From positions 137,753-201,752 of the forward strand of contig KN834793.1 in assembly GCA_000827265.1 (NCBI GenBank): a stretch of 64,000 nt of DNA, in the 5' to 3' direction. The notes under the pieces were generated by a model that saw nothing but the letters and a program-made list of their open reading frames with translations, did not search any database and was not told where the DNA came from. Positions within the stretch are counted from its first letter, which is position 1. The number at the start of each line of letters is the position of its first letter. The position numbers and the translations under genes were made by a program. Shown here in pieces: positions 24,705 through 34,174 of this stretch. The stretch is from Collybiopsis luxurians FD-317 M1. Its lineage: Eukaryota; Basidiomycota; Agaricomycetes; Agaricales; Omphalotaceae.

Positions 24705-25203
24705 TCGAGTACAAGGAGACGATTGTAAATGTAAATGAAATGACGGTTAGTGACAAGTTGCGTTGCTGCGGGCGTCTAAATTTAGGGCGCTCATTGGTCT
24801 CTGCTTCTTCGGAAGATCAGCTGAAGACCTGAATTCGATATGCTCATTTTTTCCCTCACCCGCTTCTATTCCACTCTCTGGGACTGCTTTTACCTATCTG
24901 TCCCAGGATTATTTTTTCTGGTTTTTTTCGTAAGTTTTTTTGTCCATATTGACTCCACAAGTACTTGGTGTCTTTTCTTTCTTTTTGCCTTTTCTCTGCT
25001 GCGGTTGTATCTTCACTGCCTACTTGACTCGTAATTTTCTGTCTGTTTTCGGTTTGCTGCAAACCGATAAGTAAATCAGTCCAGGTACGAGCGCTTGATA
25101 ATTTATATTGGCCGCGGATGAAGCCGACATCAGCGCTAAGATCTCAGCAAGTTCTACAGCTTTTCATCTTCCTCTCTCAAGAACCCCATTCACCTACTCG
25201 AAA
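24705..25203. promoter_or_regulatory. divergent promoter shared by arp2 and the first unit gene
   Basis: These 499 bp lie between the arp2 start (minus) and the ATG at 25204 (plus). They contain a segment with 'gcgtctaaatttag' and a T-rich stretch, both repeated almost unchanged at 27500-27900, with a decayed version of the first motif near 30230 and another near 32298. Because the repeats carry this region with them, each unit gene has its own copy of the arp2-side promoter. Confidence 0.6.
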
Positions 25204-27160
25204 ATGCAGAGCTTTGTGACGGGGTAGGCTCTATTCTGCTTCCTTGCACAATCGCTTTCGAGTTTCTGACAAACTATCATGCGATCAGACCTTCCTTCTT
25301 CCCGAACTCTCACAACTTTCAAATCTACGGAGGGTCTTTCGCTGCTTTTCACAACAGTCACATTTTTGTGCAAGCTGCGCCCAGGCTTGATGACTCTGGT
25401 GCCTCAGAATCTTTGGTGAACTTTGGACCCATTCACTGACCAAAAATTTCTCAAGAACGAAACATGCAAGACGCTCCACATTCCGATGATAGTTGTGTGG
25501 TAAGCGAATCTGAATTGCTAAATACTCCTTCGAGCAGTTATTAAGACCAGCCAGATTCGCAGGCATCAAATCAACATGAATGACGGCAAGGTTATCTGCA
25601 CTCGTCAGGGCTCACGATTTAGTAGTGCAACTATGGGCTCGGGATCATTGAAGACCCCAATTGTTGTCCAAGCATTTGAAGGGCCCAAAGCGAAGGAGGT
25701 AAATACCGGCTTCAATTCTCAAAGGCGGCGTCGACTGACTAGTAACAATAGCAATTTCGAGAGACTCTTCAGTTTTTGCGAGGTCTAATGTAAATCCACT
25801 GGAATTTTCGATAACGCCCAGAATCAGATTACTGATTGAGCACTACTAGAAATCCTCATGTGCTCGAAATCAAGGGAACCTCTCCAGCTTCTACCTCTGA
25901 TGACAGTTCACCATACTTTGTGTTTGACGGAGGTGTGTGTATTGTCTGCGAACATGCAAAATCTCCAATGCTTACCTATAACCTACAGCATGTAGAAATG
26001 ATACTCGCCGTCTCATGGCATCAAGATTAAAGAATGAGGTGCATGAGATCTTAGCCTTGGGGTCACAAATAGTAATGATTTCATACCTACAGTGTTCCGA
26101 GCAGTGCTGATGAAAATTCCAACTCAGGTCTACGGAGTAGCTGTGAGAGCTTGTTATTGCATTGTTTGCTCCATACTCAAGATATTTATGAGCCAGTCTG
26201 GACTTGATTGTATTTCCAAGGCAAATCCGGAACTTTCCTTGGCTGACATTGGGGTCAAGGTTCGTTCTCCTCCCCCTATTCATATCTCTCAGCTGACCGC
26301 GCCTAACTAGAATTTTGATGTGTTCTCTAATGAACGCGGGCACAGTGTTGTTTCTTTTACACTTGAGCATGGCACTTCGAAGAGAAAAAAGAAGGACAAA
26401 ACTTGGCGTTATGCTCCCTATCGGTCTGGATCACGAAATCATGTCACAACGTCTCCCAAGGCAAACCAGACCCTTTCTGATTCAGATCTTGTGATCTTTA
26501 ACTCTCTTGTAACCAAGGTTAGGATTCTCAATCCTTTCTGAAGGTTGAATAATTTACTGATTTCAACTAATTCCAAAGATCTTCAATGATGCAAACCATA
26601 CCTTACATGGTGTGTGATTTAAAAGACATGAACCTCAATTACTAATTGTATGTCATTGTTGTACAGGGGGAAATCCTGAACGAAGTCAAGCAGATCTGTA
26701 CACATCCTCTAGCATTGACTTCAGTGACAGCTCTTCTTGTCAGTTAAATTCTGCTGGGTTCTCTGAGCAGAGGGAAAGTCAGGAATTGGATCCTCGGCTT
26801 CGTAGGCGGGAGATTGTTTGGATGTCTAGTGGATCAAAGACCAGTTTGGCTGCAATATCAAGAAGTTACCAAGACCTGTTGGATGTTCATTCAACATTTG
26901 ATCATATTCCTCGTCGCTTGGGGTCAAGGGTAAGTGCAACATGGCACCGCTGTCCTGGATATTCTCGTGAAGAAGTGACACTTTTTCCAAATGCATTTCA
27001 AAATGAAATTGCGGTCTTTACTCAACCATCGGGATATGAAAGATGTGCGCGTTGCGGTGAAATGATTGAGTACAATGACTTGAATTTTGAGAGAGATTTT
27101 GGGCAGTGGTTCAATCCGAGTGATCAAGCGCTGGAGGATTTAATAGACTGTATGAAGTGA
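25204..27160 (+). CDS. unit 1 gene: uncharacterised Agaricomycete family fused to a Flo8 tail
   Basis: Eleven exons (25204-25223, 25289-25398, 25456-25499, 25555-25698, 25752-25789, 25850-25932, 25989-26071, 26128-26259, 26311-26517, 26579-26609, 26667-27160) join in frame to 461 aa. The body resembles, from memory, an uncharacterised multi-exon Agaricomycete family: a short Gly/aromatic N-terminal motif ('FFPNSHNFQIYGGSF'), 'IVVQAFEG', 'NPHVLEIKGTSP', 'IFNDANHTLHGGNPER', then 'RRREIVWMSSG' and 'HRCPGYSREEVTLF' with a closing Cys pair. No function is assigned. The last 27 residues ('DLNFERDFGQWFNP...DCMK') are not part of that family: they are the C-terminus of the Flo8-type protein at 11.7 kb, joined without a frame change. 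The segment 26128-26200 aligns less well with unit 2 and may include compensated frame changes. Expression is unproven. Confidence 0.7.
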
Positions 27161-27420
27161 TTGGTGTTCTTCGGAGGTTGGTGGGGAGGGCATTTTGGGA
27201 GACATAAGGGTGCGTCGTGGATGAATGAGATTGGGGGGGCAGTGTGAGGGGGACCATTTTTTACCTAATCTTTTCTCTTTTATGTTCTTATACTGGAAGG
27301 AGGAAATCTTTTTCGCACTGCTGCCACTGCAACAGTTTTCCCTTTTTCTCCTCTCGCTTAATCTATCAAACTCTCTAATCTCATATATACTCATTTTGTC
27401 TTTATCTAAACTTGTTCTCC
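27078..27420 (+). repeat. copied 3' end of flo8 (last 27 codons plus 3' UTR)
   Basis: This segment matches the minus strand of the LisH gene from about 11800 down to about 11460: first the coding tail to the stop codon, then the 3' UTR, including the 'atactggaaggagga' and 'actcatttt' blocks. It is coding for the first 83 bases (end of unit 1 gene) and non-coding after that. Confidence 0.8.
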
Positions 27421-27500
27421 TATACGTACACCAACAATATTATCGCCGACCGGCGGTGTTCCATCCATTTGAATAGAAGATGATTGTAAATATAATGACA
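27421..27500 (-). pseudogene. arp2 exon 1 fragment, copy 2
   Basis: Similar to 24655-24735 (arp2 exon 1 and 5' UTR), same orientation, with several substitutions that spoil the coding frame; nothing of arp2 exon 2 onward follows. It marks the left border of unit 2. Confidence 0.75.
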
Positions 27501-27952
27501 GAAGTTAGTGACAAGTTGCGTTGCTGCGGGCATCTAAATTTAGGGCACTCATTGGTTTCTGCTTCTTCGGCTGAAGACCTGAATTTGATATGCTCATTTT
27601 TTCCCTCACCCACTTCTATTCCACTCTTTGGGACTGCTTTTTACCTATCTGTCCCAGGATTATTTTTTCTGGTTTTTTTCAAAAGTTTTTTTGTCCATAT
27701 TGACTCCACAAGTACTTGCTGTCTTTTCTTTCTTTTTGCCTTTTCTCTGCTGCGGTTGTATCTTTACTGCCTACTTGACTCATAATTTCCATCTGTTTTC
27801 GGTCTGCTAAAAACTGATAAGTAAATCAATCCAGGTACGAGCGCTTGATAATTTATATTGACCGTGGATGAAGCCGACATCAGCGCTGAGATCTCAGCAA
27901 GTTCTACAGCTTGTCATCTTTCTCTCTCAAGAACCCATTCACCTACTCGAAA

Positions 27953-29829
27953 ATGCAGAGCTTTGTAACGGGGTAGGCTCTGTTCTGTTTCCTTTGCACA
28001 ATCGCTTTTGAGTTTCTGATAAATGATCATGCAATCAGACCTTCCTTCTTCCCGCACTCTCACAACTTTCAAATCCACGGAGGGTCTTTCACTGCTTTTC
28101 ATAACAGTCACATTTTTGTACAAGCTGCACCCAGGCTTGATGACTCTGGTACCCCAGAATCTTTGGTGAACTTTGGACCCATTCACTGACCAAAAATTTC
28201 TCAAGAACGAAACATGCAAGACGCTCCACGTTCCGATGATAGTTGTGTGGTAAGCAAATCCGAATCACTAAATACTTCTTCAAGCAGTTATTAAGACCAG
28301 CCAGATTCGCAGGCATCAGATCCACATGAATGGCGGCAAGGTTATTTGCACTTTTCAGGGTTCACGGTTTAGTAGTGCAACTATGGGCTCGGGATCATTG
28401 GAGACACCGGTCGTTATTCAAGCATTTGAAGGACACAAAACAAGGGAGGTGAGGGCATGCCTCAACCCTCAGAGACGGTGTCGATTGACTAGTCACAATA
28501 GCAATTTCGAGAGACTCTTCGGTTTCTGCAAGGTCTAATGTAAATCCACTGAATTTTTTAATAATGCCCAGAATCAGATTATTGACTGAGCACTAATAGA
28601 AATCCTCATGTCCTCGAAATTAAAGGAACCTCTCCAGCTTCTACCTCTGATCCTGTTTCACCATACTTTGTGTTTGACGGAGGTGTGTGTATCGTTCACA
28701 AACGTGCAAATTTCGAATGCTCACCTATATCCTACAGCATGTAGGAACGACAGTCGCCGTCTCGTGGCACTGAAATTAAGGAACGAGGCATATGAGATCT
28801 TAGCCTTGGGGTCGCAAATAGTAAGAATTTTCATTCCCACAGTATTCCGAGCAGTGCTGATGAAAATTCCAACTCAGGTCTACGGAATAGCTGTGAGAGC
28901 TTGCTTGTTGTTGCATTGTTTACTCTATACTCAAGGTATTTGGGAGCCAGTCTGGACTTGATTGTATCTCCAAGGCAAATCCGGGACTTTCCTTGGCTGA
29001 TATCGGGGTTAAAGTTCATTGTCCTCCTCCTATTCACATTTCTCAGCTAATCGCACCTGACTAGAACTTTGATGTGTTCTCAAATGAACATGGGCACAGT
29101 GTTGTATCTTTTACACTTGAGCATGGTACTTCAAAGAGAAAGAAGAAGGACAAATATTGGCGCAATGCTCCCTATCGATCTGGATCACAAAATTATGTCA
29201 AAACACCTTCCAAATCAAACGAAACCCTTTCCGATTCAGATGTTGCAATTTTTAACTCTCTTGTAACCAAGGTTGGAATTTTCAATCCTTTTTGAAGAAG
29301 GCTGAATGACAGACTGATTTCAACTCACCTTGAAGATCTTCAATGACGCAAATTATGCCTTATACGGTGAATCATTTAACAGGCATGAACCTCAGCTACT
29401 AATTGCATGTGTACAGGAGAAAGTCCCGAACGACGTCAAGAAGATGTGGGCATCCGTCATTACCTCGACTCCGATAGACCTTCTGGTTACTCGCAATTGA
29501 AATTCGCTGGGTTGCGCACACAGAGGGAAACTCGGGAATTGGATCCTCAATTTTGTAGGCGAGAAATTATTTGGACATCTAGTGGGTTGGAGACCAACTT
29601 GGCCGCAATATCAAGAAGTTACCAAAACCTGCTGGATGTTCATTCGACATTCGATCGTATTCCTCGTCGCTCTGGGCGCAGGTATAGTGCAGTACAACAC
29701 CAATGTTCTGGATATTCCCGCGAAGAAGTAATACTCTTTCCAAATGCATTTCAAAATGAAATTGCAGTCTTTACTCAACCATCGTTGAATGAAAGATGTG
29801 CGCATTGCAGTGAAATTGTACGACATTGA
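27953..29829 (+). pseudogene. unit 2 gene, probably disrupted paralog
   Basis: Same exon order and splice sites as the unit 1 gene, starting at an equivalent ATG and short first exon ('MQSFVTG'). The motifs 'FFPHSHNFQIHGGSF', 'VVIQAFEGHKTRE', 'NPHVLEIKGTSP', 'ESPERRQED' and 'HQCSGYSREEVILF' are all present. Around 28890-28910 it is 4 bases longer than unit 1, which shifts the frame and leads to a stop at about 28961. The last exon ends at a TGA (29827-29829) exactly where unit 1 reads on into the Flo8 tail. I therefore call it a pseudogene, although an alternative intron in exon 8 could rescue it. It may still be transcribed from its copied promoter. Confidence 0.6.
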
Positions 29830-30125
29830 GGTTTGAATTTTGAAAGGGATTTTGGGCAGTGGTTTGATCCGAATGGTCAAACGCTGGAGGATCCTCTAGA
29901 TTCTATGAAATAAACTGTCAGTTTGTGCGCAACGTGGTAGGAGCATAATTGGAGATATAAGGGCGCATCGTGGATGATTGGGATTCAGGGAACAATCTTT
30001 TTTATGTTCTCATACTGGAAGGAGGAAATCTTACTGGCCCTGCAACAATTTTCCTTCTTCTCTCCTTTAGTCTATCAGTCTCCCCAACCTCATATGTACT
30101 CATTTTGTATTTTCAACTCGTTCTC
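29830..30125 (+). repeat. copied 3' end of flo8, second copy
   Basis: Second copy of the flo8 tail and 3' UTR. The coding part (29830-29913, 'LNFERDFGQWFDP') stays open but lies just after the TGA that ends the unit 2 gene, so it is not translated as part of it. The 3' UTR part runs to the next arp2 fragment. Confidence 0.8.
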
Positions 30126-30127
30126 CA

Positions 30128-30215
30128 ATGGAGCGTGGATACACCAGTACCATTATCTACGACAAGCAGTGTTCCAGGTCCATTTGAGTACAAGGAGACA
30201 ATTGTAATGAACAAG
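30128..30215 (-). pseudogene. arp2 exon 1 fragment, copy 3
   Basis: Very close to the true arp2 exon 1 and 5' UTR (24655-24725), including the 'accagtaccattatctacga' block; closer to the original than copy 2 is. No further arp2 exons. It marks the left border of unit 3. Confidence 0.8.
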
Positions 30216-30410
30216 GTGTGAGGCTGGTGGTATCTAAATTGAACATTCATTGCCTCTGATCGAAGCTCTACAGCTTTTTATCTTCTTCTCTTTCCCGTTG
30301 TTACCCTCAGTTGGAAATAAAACTTCGACATTCTCAGATATACAACAAAATCATACTGTAAGTCTGCGGTCAAATTGTGCACTTACACCGCCATTAACCT
30401 TGCCGGTATA

Positions 30411-30799
30411 ATGCAGTTTGCGACGGGGTAAACTGTGTCTAGGAAATTTCCGAACTCCTGATAGTTCATAACGCGCTTAGATCTTTCTTCCCGTACTCAC
30501 ACAACTTCCAGACAAACGGAGGGTCTTTTACTGCCTTTCGTGACATATTTGTGCACGTTGGCCCAGGACCTATGCGGGAATCTGCAGATTCCAATGGTAT
30601 TAGTGTGGTAGGTGATTCCAAAGTGCAAAGTACATCTTCAAGCAGCTATTCAACTAGCTCGATTCGCAGGCATCAGATCAACATGATTGGCGGCAAGGTT
30701 AATTGCACTCACCAGGTATCACGATTTAGTAGTGCGACTATAGGCTCAGGATCATCAAAGACCCCGGTGATTATTCAAGCATTTGAAGGCCACAAATGA
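30411..30799 (+). pseudogene. unit 3 gene, truncated paralog
   Basis: Begins with an equivalent ATG exon ('MQFATG'), an intron, then 'FFPYSHNFQTNGGSF'. It reads without further introns through 'IRRHQINMIGGKV' and 'VIIQAFEGHK' to a TGA at 30797-30799, where units 1 and 2 have a codon and splice donor. The family's later exons are missing and similarity stops near 30920. It could express a short N-terminal protein of about 116 aa, but is more likely a truncated copy. Confidence 0.65.
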
Positions 30800-30929
30800 G
30801 GGAGGTGAGGACATGCTTCAATCCCTAAAGGGGGGGTTGACTGGCTAGCAATAAGAGCACTTCCAGGAAACTCTTCAGTTCCTGCGACGTCAGATGTAAA
30901 TCCATTGGATTTTTAAATAACGCTGCAAG

Positions 30930-31898
30930 GAGATGCGAACATGAATACCGCTTCGAATTTGCAGTGCTGAATGTAAGGACGAAGAGTACAGTGGATATCC
31001 CGGAGTCTGGATTCAATGTAGCAAATTGGCAAATTAAGGGGATCGAAGGGAATGAACAGGAGTCTGGGCTAAGGAATTTGGAGACGACGCAGAGTTGATA
31101 GGGTGAATTGGGCACTGACACGGATGACCTTAAGCCGCTGAGGCCATTGACGCAACCTAAGAGCTGCGACGCCGAAGGGTTGATAGTCTGAAGCAGAGTA
31201 CTACGTTTGCCATCGGGTAGAGCCTCTGCCACCTCTTCTAGTCGATCAGCTTCCTCGAGGCTGTAGGTGACAGGTGCACTGAGACTCATGCTGAAATTTG
31301 GGTCCTCGTTACTTCGAGAAGTGCAGACAGATCGGACCGATGCTTTTCTCGTCCTTTAGTGATTTGGGCGGACGGGCTCCCTGCATTAGCTGTGAAAGTA
31401 CATAAGCCATTCCAAGTGGCTAATTTACCACCTGGAGCAGATATGGTCCGGCTATCGAGCATGCGTTGCTTGGGGAGAATTTAGCTTCAAGGGCGAAGGA
31501 GGAGCGTACATCTCCGATATTTGAGAGCTCGGATTGGGACGCGAGTGTTGAAATTGATTGACAGACATCATCGCATTGGCTTTGAGTCGTCGGCAGTGTC
31601 AAATGTAGAGCGGTGCGGAGGGACGACGATGGCGTGAAGGGAGTGTTGATGTGCTGTCAAAGATGTGAGATACGAAATATTTATAGCAATGTACATCTGG
31701 TACATACGTTTCCTCCTTCTCAAGGGCTATCATTGCTTCTTGAACCACCGAATCCCACACGTTTCCGGCTGCTATAAGATCATTAAGTGTATCCAAATAC
31801 TGGTCATAATATGAGCTGAGACACCTTTTGGTAAAAGAGGAGATACATACGGGGGTCAAATCATATTTTGAAGGAGATTCGGGATTACAAATATACAC
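30930..31898 (-). other. unrecognised coding-like segments, minus strand
   Basis: Two good open stretches face left. The frame 31898-31599 contains 'YYDQYLDTLNDLIAAGNVWD' and 'EAMIALEKEE'. The frame ending near 30930 contains 'YSLEEADRLEEVAEALPDGK'. Between them 31654-31436 encodes 'TPFTPSSSLRTALHLTLPTT'. GT-AG introns are visible at about 31708-31655 and 31435-31394, but the first joint is not in frame, so this is either a decayed gene or a model I have wrong. No family recognised. Confidence 0.35.
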
Positions 31899-32144
31899 GA
31901 GCGACGTCGATATCCCGAATACGAGGGCACTCGTAAAGTATTACCCAGTCCCAAATAAAAGAGCGGCGAAGGCCAAAGCCAGTAAAAGGGTATAGTATTG
32001 AGAATCATGCGGTAAAGAATGGATAGGTTTTGAGTGGGTTTCCGAGGGGTTCGATACTTGAGTTCCGGCTATGATGACCAGGTAGACGAGGTACATGAGA
32101 GCTATGAGGTTGAATCAGGGAAGAAGAAAGAAATGAAGAAGATA

Positions 32145-32315
32145 TGACACTGTATGAGTACCAGATTGGGATGCCAGTGTTGAAAGTAGTTAACGGACAC
32201 CATCGCATTGTCCGCAGTGTGGAACGTAGAGCGACACGAAGGGATGAAGGATTTGAGAGTCAAAAGATACCCGTCGATGCTGTTGGTTGGCTGCTGGCGT
32301 CTAAATTTAGCGCCC
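32145..32315. repeat. decayed copies of the neighbouring exon and of the unit promoter
   Basis: 32150-32260 resembles 31540-31640 (reverse-strand 'caatgcgatgatgtctgt' against 'caatgcgatggtgtccgt'). 32284-32315 carries 'ggcgtctaaatttag', the motif at the start of each tandem unit. This points to a fourth, largely erased duplication step. Confidence 0.45.
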
Positions 32316-32925
32316 ATTCGTCCATCACGATGTGTATCCATGTTGCATGGACAGAGATTGGACACACGACTCATTCATACCAATCAGGCTCTCTCTAGCC
32401 GCAGATGATCTTATGGACGATCTGAGACGTTCTTCGGTACCCCTGCTCTTCGCATGCCAAGTTATTCTGGCCGTTCGAGAAACCACTGTTACGTCGTCAA
32501 CTCTCCTGGATGGACTGATCTTACTCTCTCCGGCCTCTTATCTACTCTCACTGCTCTTCGTATGCGTATGGACGGTACTGATGGATGGCGACCTGTCGCA
32601 AGAGCTCTTCGGGATCATGGCAACGAGCTCATCGGACTGTTTCCTCGTGGTATCCAACTCATACCGCGGAACGATATTCATCTCTTTGTCCGCAAGATTG
32701 GAATTAAGACCAGCCTTTTACGGACTAGCTCAAACTCTGTATCGGCACCTGGAATTTTGCCTCTTGCTGGGACACCCGAATCAGTGCGGGAAGACCAAAA
32801 GCACCCCGCTCGGACCGTAAAAAACATGGATACCATATAACTATCGTAAGTACATATCTTGCAGCATGGTTCTCTTAGCAGGAACCTTCCCTTTTTGAAA
32901 AAATCTAGATTTGGTACCACCTGTG
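32316..32925. other. intergenic with an unassigned open frame
   Basis: Overlapping plus-strand frames of 162 and 128 codons (32332-32820, 32454-32840) have no recognisable motif and cannot both be coding. They lie downstream of the terpene synthase that ends at 32926. Nothing firmer can be said. Confidence 0.3.
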
Positions 32926-34104
32926 CTAACTATAGTTTACCAAATCCTCTTCCGTCTGGGGTCGGTGGTATCTAATAGGCGGATTGTCAGTATTCATGGT
33001 CGATGTCTGCATGTTGAAGAGGACAAGCCTTACCTTGGAGAAGTGGCACACCAATAGCTGTATCCAGCAGCAAGAAGCTGCAGCGCCAGTACGTATTTTT
33101 TCAAGTCGTTTGAAAAGCGTACGTTAGCATCTATATCAGCTTTAAGCCTACTCGCTTTGTCCTCCTCGTCAATGATAATGTCTTTGAGTATCGATTTGGC
33201 TTGCTTGTCTGGGAGACTGTCGTATTCTTTCATGAGAACAGCCACTGCGTTGCGAATCCTGTCCGTAGCCTGTTGGCACTCCATCTCCCAGGAGAAGTAA
33301 TCATTGGTAAGTCCAACGATGACGCCGATACTGTGCTCATATTGGCGCAGAATCTTTTCCTCTTCCTCGGCCAGCTTGAATGGGATAGCTGAGACCCAGC
33401 GGATCAGCTGGCATACAAAACTGCATTCAAGATGAATCCGAAGCCTTTGAAAAGAAAAAGTGTATGGCTCCCCACTTACTCGTAATCAAAATTGACCTTC
33501 CTATAGGGAATGTACCCCTCAAGGCTTTGAAATTCAATGTCAACACTGTCTCGGGTGTGCAGACTGACGTCGAGTGCTTTGAGTAATTGCCCACTGCTGG
33601 GATCATTTTGTTCAAGCTCAACGCGCATGTTGCGAAGAAAAGTCTTCAGACTTCCCACAGCAAGGCCTGCGTACTGGTCTTCATCATACTTTTCGTACAA
33701 AGCTTGTCGGAGGATAGCATGCTCTATACATGCTTCTCCAAATGGGAGATCTTCCATAACATCTATCCCGAGAGGTGCCGCAGGTCAGTGTGTGCGTGGC
33801 AGTTTGGGTAAAACACTTCACCATCCACGATGCACAGAAATTCGATAAGTTGGACAGCATATCTCAGCCGATTCTTCTCTGCCATTGGTAGGCACAACCC
33901 ATACAGATGTCCGGCTGGGTTAGTGTGGCGATACTCGGCCTTTTTGCGCTCCCTGGTGCCAGGAACTGTACAGCTCTGAATAGTAACACGCAAAGCCTCG
34001 TGGATGATCGGAAGCGATTCGAGCTGCGAATTTTTGACAGGGAAGCAGCAGAAATAGGTAGAAACACCGGTAGTATCGATGGTGTGCGATGCGAATGGTG
34101 CCAT
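32926..34104 (-). CDS. class I terpene synthase A
   Basis: Four exons (34104-33822, 33762-33480, 33420-33034, 32971-32926) give 332 aa. The family binds prenyl diphosphates through three Mg2+ and starts cyclisation by diphosphate ionisation. The aspartate-rich motif is DDVMED at residues 94-99, the NSE triad is 'NDYFSWEME' (N228, S232, E236), and the late Arg-Tyr pair ('SPRYHRPQTEEDL') is at about 318-319. The NDYFSWE form of the NSE motif recalls the cyclase domains of fungal di- and sesterterpene synthases more than Tri5, but substrate and product cannot be told from the sequence. The first intron splits the second Asp codon of DDVMED. A TATA box lies about 70 bp upstream. It is the most compact of the five by exon 2 length, and no catalytic residue is missing. 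Confidence 0.9.
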
Positions 34105-34167
34105 TTACAGGTTCTGTCAGTCCTCTGGTGCTTGTATTCTAAGAGGAGTGGGTCTAGAACTGCGAAC

Positions 34168-34174
34168 TTTTATA
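34168..34174 (-). promoter_or_regulatory. TATA box of terpene synthase A
   Basis: TATAAAA on the minus strand, about 70 bp before the ATG at 34104, followed by a 'cctcttaga' element. It matches the spacing seen at synthases C, D and E. Confidence 0.6.

Noticed and set aside
30825..30930. C-terminal part of the minus-strand frame at 30825-31289
   Set aside because: It runs antisense through the truncated unit 3 gene, so only the part to the right of about 30930 is considered possibly coding.
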